A stretch of 64,000 nucleotides of DNA from assembly GCF_900217815.1 (NCBI RefSeq), contig NZ_OBMT01000002.1, positions 1-64,000 of the forward strand, given 5' to 3'. The position numbers were made by a program, and so were the translations under genes. Every line of letters begins with the position of its first letter. Position 1 is the stretch's first letter. Shown here piece by piece: positions 19,980 through 29,000 of this stretch. A model generated the notes under the pieces. The model worked only from the letters and a program-made list of their open reading frames with translations, searched no databases and had not been told where the DNA came from. Source of the stretch: Rhodobacter maris (GTDB taxonomy: Bacteria > Pseudomonadota > Alphaproteobacteria > Rhodobacterales > Rhodobacteraceae).

Positions 19980-20857
19980 TTCGGCCCCCTCAGGAAGCGG
20001 CGGTTGAGGAACAAAAACAGAAGCGAGATCGCCGCCACGACGACCATAGCCGAGACAGCGACCGCGGAGCCGAGCGGCTTGTTGTCGATCTTCAGCATAT
20101 CCATCTGGATCATGTTGGCGACCATGGGCAGCTTGCCGCCGCCGATGATCACCGGCGTCACGTAATCGCCGATGGTCGGGATGAAGACGATCATCACCGC
20201 GCCGATCACGCCGGGCATGGCCAAGGGCAGCGTGACACGCCAGAAGGTCATCAGCCGGCTTTCGCCCAGATCCTGTCCGGCCTCGAGGAGCGAGCGGTCG
20301 ATCTTTTCGAGGCTGACGAAAATCGGCAGGATCGCAAAGGGCGCATAGGCATGGGCGAGGGTGATGGCGATCGCGCCGATGGTGTTGAGCATCTGCAGCG
20401 GCTGATCGACGATTCCAAGGCCCGTGAGCACGGAATTGATCACCCCGTTGTAGCCAAGGATCACTTTCCACTGGAACACGCGGATCAGATAGGAGGTCCA
20501 GAACGGGATGGTGATCAGGAACAACCAGCGCGATTTCGTGGCCGCGGGCACGTTGAAAGAGATGAAATAGGCGATCGGAAAGGCCATCAGCACCGTCACC
20601 GCCGTCACCAGCGCCGAAACGAGCACCGAACGGAACAGGATCGCGCGGAAGATCGGGTCACTCCAGGCCTCGGCATAGTTGGAGAGAGTGAACTCGTGTA
20701 TCACCTCCAGATAGCCGTCCTTGAAGAAGGAATAGGCGAGGATGGTGACGAGCGGTGCGGCGAGCATCAGCACCGCATAGATCAGCGTCGGGCTGACCAT
20801 CAAATAGCCATTCGCCGTTTCAGAACGGGCGAGCCGCCGCCAGGGCGATGCCGACAT
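19976..20857 (-). CDS. potB: ABC transporter permease, PotB type
   Basis: 293 residues, about six membrane helices, EAA loop as LLEAGQDLGESRLMTFWRVT near residue 205. It pairs with the PotC-type permease. The ATG at 20857 starts a normal N-terminus with a basic segment before the first helix (WRRLARSETANGYLMVSPTL) and has a GGGGAA purine stretch upstream. No periplasmic binding protein gene lies beside it; the upstream neighbour is a MocR regulator on the same strand after a 190-base gap. Confidence 0.88.
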   Translation of the reverse strand: MSASPWRRLARSETANGYLMVSPTLIYAVLMLAAPLVTILAYSFFKDGYLEVIHEFTLSNYAEAWSDPIFRAILFRSVLVSALVTAVTVLMAFPIAYFISFNVPAATKSRWLFLITIPFWTSYLIRVFQWKVILGYNGVINSVLTGLGIVDQPLQMLNTIGAIAITLAHAYAPFAILPIFVSLEKIDRSLLEAGQDLGESRLMTFWRVTLPLAMPGVIGAVMIVFIPTIGDYVTPVIIGGGKLPMVANMIQMDMLKIDNKPLGSAVAVSAMVVVAAISLLFLFLNRRFLRGPK

Positions 20858-21050
20858 CTTGTTCCCCTCTCCCCGATGGCCTCTCAATCGGGCCGTTCAG
20901 CGCTCAAACTTGCACAAGGTTTCGGCAGAGAAAAGGGGGCCTCCCGCGGATATGATGCGCTCCGGGCGGGAGGCCGCGCCCTTTGCCCAAGTTTTTGGCA
21001 CTCGGGCGGGAGCATTGCAACCAGGGCGGGTGGCGCGGCGGCGGCAGAAC

Positions 21051-22460
21051 TCAGACCGGCAGATCCCGGGGCGGCGTGTCGAGCAGGTCGCGCAACTTGG
21101 CCACGGCGCGCAGGAGCCGGTCTTCGGGCACACCGCCCGCCAGCGCGATCCGCACCGCATTGGGTGCGTGCCCGTCGGCCAGCACATATTCATCCGAGGA
21201 ACGCACCAGCACCCCCTCGGCTTCGGCCACCCGGGCAAAGGTCGAGGCGCGCCAGCCCACCGGCAGCTTCAGCCAGACGAAGCTGAGCCCCGGCTGCCAG
21301 AGCATGTCATGGCTGCCCATCGCCTGCACCACCATCTGCAGCCGCCGCGCCATCTCGTCTTGCGCATCATGGCGCAGCCGCATGGCCTCGCCGGAGGTGA
21401 AGAGCCGGGTGATGATGTCGGTGACCGGTCGCGGCAGGCCGAAATAGCTGTGCTGCGCGGTGAGCCTGCCCGCCTCACCCATCCCCTCGGGCGCAACAAC
21501 GATGCCAAAGCGCATCCCCGCCGAGATAGTTTTCGAAAGCGAGGTGACATGCCAGCTTCGTTCAGGGGCTATTGCGCGCAGCGAGGAAAGGCCCGAGACC
21601 GGGGCGGTGTAACAATCATCCTCGATGATCTGCAGGTCATGGCGGCGCGCCACTTCCGCAATGGCAAACCGGCGTTCGTTCGACATCCGCGCTGTCGTCG
21701 GGTTCTGCGCATCCGGCGTGACGCAGACCACCTGCCCGCCGTAGCGGCGACAGGCCGCGTCAAGCGCGGCAGGGATCATTCCCTCCTCGTCGAGCTTCAC
21801 CGGCACCACCTCGGCCCGCATCAGCCGTGCGGCATGGCGGAAGCCCGGATAGGCAAGCTCCTCGCACAGCACCACCGGCCGGTCGCCGCGCAGGCAGCAT
21901 TGCAGCACGATCGAGATGCCGTTCTGACCACCGAGCGTCAGCACCAGATCGTCGGCGTCGATCATGTCCTTGAGCGAGCAGCAAGAGAACCAGTCGAGCG
22001 CGGCTTCGCGGCAATAGCGGTCGCGCCGCAGCCCCGGATATTCAAGATAATGCTCGCCCAGCGAGGAGGCCGCTTCCGCCATCGCATGGGCCAGGGCCTT
22101 GCTCTGGCCGACATCGGGCAACTGCGGCGAGCGCAGGTCGATCAGCCCATCCGCCGCCGGGTCGGAGAGAGGATGTTGGTAGAGTGATTCGGTCGGACCC
22201 AGCCGGCGCGATTGTGCCGACACAAAGGTGCCGCGCCCCACCGCCGCTTCCAAAAGCCCCTCCTGCGTGGCAAGTTGATAGGCGCGGGCCACGGTGCCGG
22301 GAGTAACCCCAAGTTTCCAGGCCAGATCTCGCACCGTCGGCAAGCGTGAGCCGGGCGCAAGATCGCCGCGCCGCACCCCGTCACGCAGCGCCCGCACCAG
22401 GGCCAGATATTTTGGACCCGATTGTATCGGCAGATCCGGTTGCCAACTTGTATCTGTCAC
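21051..22460 (-). CDS. MocR-family regulator (GntR HTH + aminotransferase domain)
   Basis: 469 residues. The N-terminal GntR winged HTH (about 15-85; SRLPTVRDLAWKLGVTPGTV) is joined to a fold-type I aminotransferase-like domain, with the PLP lysine in VTSLSKTISAGMRFG. MocR proteins use PLP or an amino-compound adduct as effector and often control amine, taurine or pyridoxine genes. I used the GTG at 22460, because residues upstream of it look non-coding and overlap an operator-like repeat. The gene is upstream of, and on the same strand as, potBCA and divergent from a DUF1127 gene; it may regulate either and itself. Confidence 0.85.
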   Translation of the reverse strand: MTDTSWQPDLPIQSGPKYLALVRALRDGVRRGDLAPGSRLPTVRDLAWKLGVTPGTVARAYQLATQEGLLEAAVGRGTFVSAQSRRLGPTESLYQHPLSDPAADGLIDLRSPQLPDVGQSKALAHAMAEAASSLGEHYLEYPGLRRDRYCREAALDWFSCCSLKDMIDADDLVLTLGGQNGISIVLQCCLRGDRPVVLCEELAYPGFRHAARLMRAEVVPVKLDEEGMIPAALDAACRRYGGQVVCVTPDAQNPTTARMSNERRFAIAEVARRHDLQIIEDDCYTAPVSGLSSLRAIAPERSWHVTSLSKTISAGMRFGIVVAPEGMGEAGRLTAQHSYFGLPRPVTDIITRLFTSGEAMRLRHDAQDEMARRLQMVVQAMGSHDMLWQPGLSFVWLKLPVGWRASTFARVAEAEGVLVRSSDEYVLADGHAPNAVRIALAGGVPEDRLLRAVAKLRDLLDTPPRDLPV

Positions 22461-22537
22461 AATGTTTCTCTCGCCCGGATTGTGCCACTCTTGTAGGGTG
22501 ACATTACCAGAGAACACTGGATTGTATCAATACACAA
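22421..22537. promoter_or_regulatory. Repeated TTGTATC boxes at the MocR start
   Basis: The octamer or heptamer (A)TTGTATC occurs three times on one strand at 22421-22428, 22448-22454 and 22521-22528. The last is part of TTGTATCAATACACAA, an imperfect palindrome. Direct repeats are the usual operator form for MocR regulators, so these are candidate autoregulatory sites in the MocR/DUF1127 divergent region. Confidence 0.45.
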
Positions 22538-22579
22538 ACATCACTGAACACGCTCTCTCTTCTGTCTGAAAGGTGTCCC

Positions 22580-22810
22580 ATGTCGGGTCTGTCTTCCGCC
22601 GCCAACCTGTCCTATCCGAGCCTCACGCTGTCGCACCGCCCTGCCGCGCTGCGCCCGGCCGCCGCGGTCGGGCGGCTGGTTCTCGACTGGCTGACCCTGC
22701 GCACCACCACGCGCGCCATGGCGCGGCTCGACAACCGCCTGCGCGCCGATATCGGGCTGACGTCAAAAATTGAACCGGCGCCGCTGCCCCAGTTCTTTCC
22801 GGCTTTCTAA
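22580..22810 (+). CDS. DUF1127 family small protein
   Basis: 76 residues. The C-terminal half carries the DUF1127 core: WLTLRTTTRAMARLDNRLRADIGL, an Arg-rich amphipathic helix ending in the conserved D-I-G-L. In Rhodobacter a related small protein (CcaF1) acts as an RNA-binding factor in sRNA maturation. A Shine-Dalgarno GAAAGGTG lies 5 bases before the ATG. It is divergent from the MocR gene and followed after 50 bases by a strong terminator, so its 3' region could also be a source of a short RNA. Confidence 0.85.
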   Translation: MSGLSSAANLSYPSLTLSHRPAALRPAAAVGRLVLDWLTLRTTTRAMARLDNRLRADIGLTSKIEPAPLPQFFPAF

Positions 22811-22859
22811 GGCCGCAAGTTTCCCGAGCGCCGCAGTCCCCTGTCGGCTCTCTTCCTGA

Positions 22860-22889
22860 GGCCGGATGCGTGCATCCGGCCTTTTTTCG
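22860..22889 (+). terminator. Terminator after DUF1127 gene
   Basis: GGCCGGATG / CATCCGGCC around a four-base loop followed by six Ts. It ends the DUF1127 transcript and lies 30 bases from the convergent small gene at 22917. Confidence 0.9.
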
Positions 22890-22916
22890 TATTTCCGAAA
22901 TTCCAGAAAACAAGTA

Positions 22917-23168
22917 TCAGCCGGCAATCGCTTCGATCGCGATCGAGCGCTTGCGCAGTTCGGCGTAAAGCGCGGGCACGACATTGACCTCGCGATGCGC
23001 CCGCGAGAGCGCCTCGCTCAGCGCCCCTTCGCTCGCCTCGCCGCGCACCCGCCAGACCCGGCGGTGCAATGCACCATCGTCATAGACGATTTCGGTAACC
23101 CCGCCGCGGCGACGCAAAGTAATGAAGTCGAACCCGCTCTCAGAACGGAGAAGACCGGAATATGCCAT
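22917..23168 (-). CDS. Small hypothetical protein
   Basis: 83 residues, soluble, rich in Arg and Glu, with a beta-type N-terminal half (SGFDFITLRRRGGVTEIVYD) and a helical C-terminal half. I do not recognise a family. The ATG at 23168 was chosen because residues upstream are mainly basic and look non-coding. It stands alone on the minus strand between a terminator and the Hint/RTX cluster. Confidence 0.5.
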   Translation of the reverse strand: MAYSGLLRSESGFDFITLRRRGGVTEIVYDDGALHRRVWRVRGEASEGALSEALSRAHREVNVVPALYAELRKRSIAIEAIAG

Positions 23169-23278
23169 CTTGACTGCTCGATTTTTTCGTTTTGTTCTCG
23201 ATGCTTCGGATCTGCGCCTGAAAGCCGCTCCGGTCAAGACACGCACGCGTGAGAGATGCGCGCACTGCGCCGGTGTGC

Positions 23279-24904
23279 TCAGGCGGCCATCAGAACGCGC
23301 ACCTCATGCGCTTTGAGCGCGCGTCGCGCCGCAAGAAAGGCGCCCGGACCGGCCTGCCCGGCGAGTTCGGGAAAGAGTGTCAGAAATTCGGTGCGCTGCG
23401 CCGGATCGAGCCCGCGCAGCGAACGCTCTCCCGGCTGGAAGCTCTCGGTCCAGGCCCCCTCGGCGCGGATGATCTCATGCGCGTCACACATCAGGTGCAG
23501 ATAGCTGACCCCGCGTGCCGCCACCCGCGTGATTCCGGGCAGGCCGACCATATGCAGCGCCGCGGCCAATACTTCTGCCTCGCCGAAGAGCAGTTCAGCT
23601 CGGATCCCCGACACCAACATCCGGTGCTGCGGGCTGACGAGAATGTCGTTTTCGGGGAACCCCTCGCCCAGCGCCCCCCGCGCGATCCGCACCGGCTGCA
23701 ATTGCGGATGGGCAGCGAGTTCGGCCGCCGAAAGGTCGCGCCGGCCGATCCAGCGGATCTTCTGATAGCCGTTGTCACGGGTGAGCAGCTTGTCGCCCGG
23801 GCGCAGGTCTTCCACCTCGACCCGTCCGCGCTTGGTCTCGATCTGGGTGCCGGGCGTGAAGCAGGGCACGTCATAGGCCGTCGTCTCGATATTCGCATAG
23901 CGCGTCGTGGTGCCATCCTGCCACAGGATGTAGCCCGATTCGGTGCCCGCCCCGTCTGAGATGATGCGCCCCTCGCCACGGATCACGATCAGCGTATCGA
24001 CATCGGACCCGTCGGCATCTTCCGAGCCATTGATCTCGGTGGTGGAACCGGCATGGGCAACAATCGTGTCCGAGCCCGCGCCGCCGACATAGACATTGTC
24101 CCCCGTGCCGCCGTCGAGATAATCGTCACCATCCCCCCCCAGAAGTGTATCGTCGCCCTCCCCGCCCAGCAGCGTATCGGCACCGGCGCCGCCTTCGAGC
24201 GTGTCATTGCCCGCGCCGCCTTCGAGGCTGTCGTCGCCCGCATCGCCGGTCACGAGGTCGTCGCCAGTGCCCCCCAGCACGGTGTCATCGCCCGTACCGC
24301 CATAAAGGCTGTCGTCGCCGCCAGCGCCATAAAGGTAATCGTCGCCGCCGTTGCCATAAAAGACGTTGGTATAAGCATCCGTGGAAGAACTGGAGGAATC
24401 GTCGAAACCGATCAGTGTATCGCCATAGGCCGAGCCATAGACCCCGTCGATGCCGGAATAGGTGTCGCCCTGCGCATCGCCCCCCGCGCCCGTTCCGTTG
24501 GCGAGGTTGACGCTGACGCCCGCACCGGAATCGCTGTAATCGGCGTAATCCATGCCGCTGCCGCCGTCGAGGGTGTCGCTGCCGGCGCCCCCATGGAGCG
24601 TATCGCCCCCCGTTCCGCCCGAGAGGCTGTCAGCGCCGTCGCCGCCATCGAGGGAATCGTTTCCGGCATCGCCGGTAAGCCGGTCATTGCCCGCATCCCC
24701 TGCCAGCGTATCATTGCCGTCTCCGCCGAGCACCGTGTCATTGCCGTTGCCCGCAGAAACGGAATCATCTCCCGTGCCCGCATCAACATAGTCGTTGCCG
24801 CTCCCGGCGGTGACCGTATCGTTCCCGGCATAGGCATAGATCGTATCGCTGTTGCGCGACCCGCTGATCTGGTTATTTCCCGAGGTGCCGGTGTAGGTTC
24901 CCAT
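23279..24904 (-). CDS. RTX repeat protein with C-terminal Hint domain
   Basis: 541 residues. The first 310 or so are haemolysin-type calcium-binding nonapeptides (G-G-x-G-x-D-x-L/V-x, e.g. [20 protein letters not shown]) that fold as a parallel beta-roll when Ca2+ is bound outside the cell. A linker leads to a Hint (hedgehog/intein) domain at about 350-515, starting PCFTPGTQIETKRGRVEVED with a candidate catalytic Cys and containing VSPQHRMLVSG. There is no Sec signal, so type I secretion is likely; no T1SS genes are in the window. First (downstream-most) of three adjacent Hint-domain genes. Confidence 0.9.
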   Translation of the reverse strand: MGTYTGTSGNNQISGSRNSDTIYAYAGNDTVTAGSGNDYVDAGTGDDSVSAGNGNDTVLGGDGNDTLAGDAGNDRLTGDAGNDSLDGGDGADSLSGGTGGDTLHGGAGSDTLDGGSGMDYADYSDSGAGVSVNLANGTGAGGDAQGDTYSGIDGVYGSAYGDTLIGFDDSSSSSTDAYTNVFYGNGGDDYLYGAGGDDSLYGGTGDDTVLGGTGDDLVTGDAGDDSLEGGAGNDTLEGGAGADTLLGGEGDDTLLGGDGDDYLDGGTGDNVYVGGAGSDTIVAHAGSTTEINGSEDADGSDVDTLIVIRGEGRIISDGAGTESGYILWQDGTTTRYANIETTAYDVPCFTPGTQIETKRGRVEVEDLRPGDKLLTRDNGYQKIRWIGRRDLSAAELAAHPQLQPVRIARGALGEGFPENDILVSPQHRMLVSGIRAELLFGEAEVLAAALHMVGLPGITRVAARGVSYLHLMCDAHEIIRAEGAWTESFQPGERSLRGLDPAQRTEFLTLFPELAGQAGPGAFLAARRALKAHEVRVLMAA

Positions 24905-25089
24905 GAAGTCTCATTCCTTCCCGCCCCGCAGCCAAGCGGAGGCGACAAGGTTAAAATGGCTCTAAGGAATGGCGGTTTATTGCCGGGGTCGTGGCGGAAG
25001 CCGTACCGAAATGTGTCGATTTTCAGGCCCGCCTCAACCCTTGCGAGAGAAACGGCGGCGCCTGCGGGGCGCACTTTTATGCCGAAGGT

Positions 25090-25851
25090 TTAGGCAGCGG
25101 TATTTATCCCGGCGCAAGGGCGCACGCTGTCAAACCCTGCACGCAGCGCGGTTTCGTCCAGTATCGTGCCAAGGGCGGCACGGCCGGGCGCATCGAGCGC
25201 GGCAAGGCTGGCCGGGGTGGGTTGAAAGCTCTCGGACCAGCAGCCGTCGGACAGGACGAGCTCGTGACGGTCAAACAGAAGCTGCCAGTATTCGACATGG
25301 GAGACCGCCGCACGCGTAATGCCGGGCTGGCCGAGCAGGTCGCGCGCCATCGTCAGCCGCTCGCCCGCCTCGCCCGCTTCGGACCCGCGGGTGAGAACGC
25401 GATGGTTGGGAGAGACAACCATATCGCGTTCCGGCACCCCCGGCCCGAGCGCCCCGGCGGCAATCCGCACCGGGCGCAAAAGCGGGTTGAGGCCGAGCGC
25501 CCGCCAGCCAAAGCTGCGCCGGCCGATCCAGCGCAACTCCTGCATGCCATCGTCACGGGTGATCACGCGCATGCCGGGGGTCAGAGCCCCGACTTGCACC
25601 AACCCGGTGCCGGTGGCGAGCCGCGTTTCCGAGGTAAAACACGGAATCGCTTCGAGCAGTTCCGCGATCGGGGTGGAAAACAAGCTGTTCCCCGCGCCAT
25701 CGCGGCCTTCGACATGGCCTGATTCCGTGTCGAACCCATCGAAATGCAGGCGCGTCTCGATCACATCCGACACGGCAGAGGAACCGTCCCGCCGCTCATC
25801 AGCAGCGCCAAGCGCGGAAAAGAACTCCTGGCTCCCAACCATGTCGCACAT
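25090..25851 (-). CDS. Hint-domain protein without RTX repeats
   Basis: 253 residues. A short acidic N-terminal region (1-75) precedes a Hint domain starting IPCFTSETRLATGTGLVQVG, with VSPNHRVLTRG and the shared C-terminal block LLFDRHELVLSDGCWSESFQ. This last block closely matches both neighbours. It lacks any calcium-binding repeat. The ATG at 25851 has GGAGG 4 bases upstream; an ATG three codons later is an alternative, and the longer frame further upstream is non-coding in character. It may be a degenerate sister of the flanking RTX-Hint genes or a separate processing factor. Confidence 0.8.
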   Translation of the reverse strand: MCDMVGSQEFFSALGAADERRDGSSAVSDVIETRLHFDGFDTESGHVEGRDGAGNSLFSTPIAELLEAIPCFTSETRLATGTGLVQVGALTPGMRVITRDDGMQELRWIGRRSFGWRALGLNPLLRPVRIAAGALGPGVPERDMVVSPNHRVLTRGSEAGEAGERLTMARDLLGQPGITRAAVSHVEYWQLLFDRHELVLSDGCWSESFQPTPASLAALDAPGRAALGTILDETALRAGFDSVRPCAGINTAA

Positions 25852-26038
25852 CCTGCCTCCGGTCTCCCGGAGCGCCTGCGCGCTCCCGAATGCCAGGATA
25901 ATGCGAAACAAACATTGCACAAAGGTAAACTGCCAAGATTGTGCCGCAATCGGCTGCAACGCTCCGTTTCTCGCCCCGAAACGGCCATAAAGGCGCGCCT
26001 TCGCTGACCGGGTGCCACAGCGTCTGAGGCGCAGCAAT

Positions 26039-26085
26039 GCGCCCGGACCCTCGCGGCTCCGGGCGCTGGTCAGCCCCCACTGACC
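26039..26085 (-). other. Paired hairpins after the large RTX gene
   Basis: Two hairpins lie 13-60 bases past the stop of the 1488-residue gene: GGTCAG/CTGACC and GCGCCCGGA/TCCGGGCGC. There is no T-run, so they may be processing or stabilising structures or a weak terminator between the large RTX gene and the downstream Hint gene. Confidence 0.4.
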
Positions 26086-26097
26086 GTGGTCAACCGT

Positions 26098-29000
26098 TCA
26101 ACCTTGCAGCAAAAGCGCGGCCTCGTGTTTCTTGAGCGTCTTGCGCGCGGCGCCATAGGCGTCGATGCCCGTTCTGGTCTTCAGCTCGGGGAAGAGCTCG
26201 AAGATCTCGGCGCGTTGCGCATTGCCCATCCCGCCGAGCGTCTGGTCGCCCGGCTGGAAGCTCTCGGTCCAGGCCCCGTTCGCCAGAACCACTTCGTGAC
26301 GGTCAAACAGGAAGTGGATGTAGCTCGTGCCGAGCGTTTCCACCGGCTTCACGCCGCGGTTGTCGACCAGATGCTTCGCCGCCACCAGCACTTCATGTTC
26401 TTCGAAGTAAAGCGCGGTGCGTTCGTTCGCCACCAGCATCCGGTGGTTCGGCGAGACCAGCATGTCCCGTTCGGGCAGGCCGTTGCCGAGGCTGCCCGCC
26501 TTGATCAGAACCGGGCGCAGATGCGGCGCGGCGATCAGCTCGTCGCGGCTCATGTCGCGCCGACCGACCCAGCGGATCTCCTGAATGCCGTTGTCACGGG
26601 TCAGGATCTTGTCGCCTTCGCGCAGCTCTTCCACCCGGCGCTCGCCGCGCGGCGTCGCCACCAGCGTGCCCGGCGTGAAGCAGGGGATCACATTCTCGAT
26701 GTTCTGGAACGTGAGTGAGCCGGTGACATTGCCGTTTGTGTCGAGGAACCGGACCGTGCCGTTTTCCGGGTTCGTCGGGTCGTAATCGATCACCAGCGGC
26801 CCGGCGCCGGTGAGGTTGAGCGTGTCGTAATCGTCGCCGCCTTCGCCGCCGTCAATGGAGTCGTGGTTGCCGTCATCCTGGCTCGCGACGATGAACGTGT
26901 CGCGATCGTCGCCGCCGATCAGCGTGTCGACACCACTTCCGCCGGTGAGCGTATCGTTGCCCTCCCCGCCGACCAGACTGTCCTGACCTTGCCCACCGGT
27001 GAGCACGTCATCGCCCTCGTCGCCGGAGAGCCGGTCATCGCCTTCGCCGCCCAGAAGCGTGTCGTTGCCAGCCCCCCCTTTGAGCGTGTCGGAAGCGGAA
27101 CCGCCATCAAGCAGGTCGTTGCCGTCCCCGCCCAGAAGCGTGTCATTGCCCTCGCCACCGATCAGCGTGTCATCGCCCGTGCCGCCATCCAGGCTGTCAG
27201 AGGAATTGCCACCGTCCAAGCTGTCGTTGCCGTCCCCGCCTGAGAGCGTATCTTGCCCTTCGCCGCCGATCAGCGTGTCATTGCCAGCCTCGCCAAGCAG
27301 GCTGTCATCGCTGTTGCCGCCTTCGACATAATCATCGCCCGCGCCGGCCCAGACGGTATCATCGCCCTCGCCCGCATAAACGGTGTCATTGCCCGCCCCG
27401 GCCAGAACGCGGTCATCATTGGGCGCGTCGCCCGCGATGAGCGCATCCGTGTGGTCGATCATGTCGCCTTCGGGGTCGCCGGTATAATCATAGTCGATCA
27501 GATCGGCGCCATCGGTGCCTTCGACATAGCCATCGCCCTCATCGAGGATGACGGTCTCGATATTGGTGAAATCGAGCGTGCCGAGCACATTGCCGCTGTC
27601 ATCAAGGAAGCTGACGGTGCCGTTTTCCGGGTTCGACGGATCATAGGCGATCGAGACCGGGCCTGCGCCGGTGAGATCGAGCGTGTCGTAATCATCGCCT
27701 CCTTCTTCACCGTCGATCACATCGCCGATGCCCGCGGAGGCCGAGCCAACAAGGAAGGTGTCGCGGTCATCGCCGCCCGAAAGGCTGTCGGCGCCGTCGC
27801 CGCCGATGATCGTGTCATTGCCGGTGCCACCGAAGATCGTGTCTTCGTCGATGCCGCCGTCGAGGTAATCATTGCCTGCATCGCCGTAGATCTCGTCGTC
27901 GTCGTCCTCGCCGTAGATCACGTCATTGCCGGCGCCGCCATGGAGCGTGTCCATGCCGTTATCCTGCACGAGGTCGGTCGCGTCAGGGACGTTGATCAGA
28001 TCCGGCACGGTCGGGCCGAGGCCGCCGTAGATCGTGTCATTGCCGTCCCCGCCATCGACCGAGTCATCGCCCTCGCCGGCGGTGATCAGGTCATCGCCCG
28101 CCCCGCCCAGAACGGTGTCTTCGTCGACGCCCGCATCAACGACGTCATTGCCCGCGCCCGCGTCGATGTAATCGCGGTCGTCGCCGGTCAGGATCGTATC
28201 ATTGCCCGCGCCGCCAGAAACGGTGTCCATGTCGTCGGTCGGGTCAGTATCGGCGCTGTAAAGCCCCGGATAGCCGAGATCGGGCGCCGCGGCGGAGTTG
28301 CGGGTGTTGATGTAGTCATCGCCATCGCCGCCATCGACGGAATCGCTGCCCGCGCCAGTGGTGATCTGGTCATTGCCCGCGCCACCTTCGACGGTATCGT
28401 CGCCCGCAACACCCGAGATCGTGTCATTGCCGTCGCCACCGAGAATGCTGTCGTCGCCGGTGCCGCCGATCAGGCTGTCATCACCCGCGCCGCCGTCAAG
28501 TGTGTCATCGCCCTCGCCGCCGCGCAGCGTATCGTTGCCGCCCTCACCCAAGAGGCTGTCGTCGCCGACCCCGCCTTCGACCGAGTCATTGCCCGTGCCC
28601 GCCCAGACGGTATCGTCACCCTCGCCCGCGAGCACGGTGTCATTGCCCGCCCCCGCTTCGACCCGGTCATCATCCGGCCCGTCGCCCGCGATGATCGCAT
28701 CGCCCGCGTCGATCATGTCGCCGTCCGGGTCGCCGGTATAGGTGGTGTCGATCAGATCGGCGCCATCCGTGCCCTCGACGATGCCGTCGCGCATGTCGTC
28801 GCCGGTGATCTCCTCGATCTCGGTGAAGCTCAGCGTGCCGGTGACATTGCCATCCGCATCAAGGAATTCGACCGTGCCGTCGAGGCCGTTGCCGTTGCTG
28901 TCGGTCGTGGTGTTGACGACCCGGTAGGCACCCTCGCCGGTAAGGTCGAGCACGTCCCAGTCGTCGCCGCCCGCGCCGCCATCGACCACATCGCCCGCCG

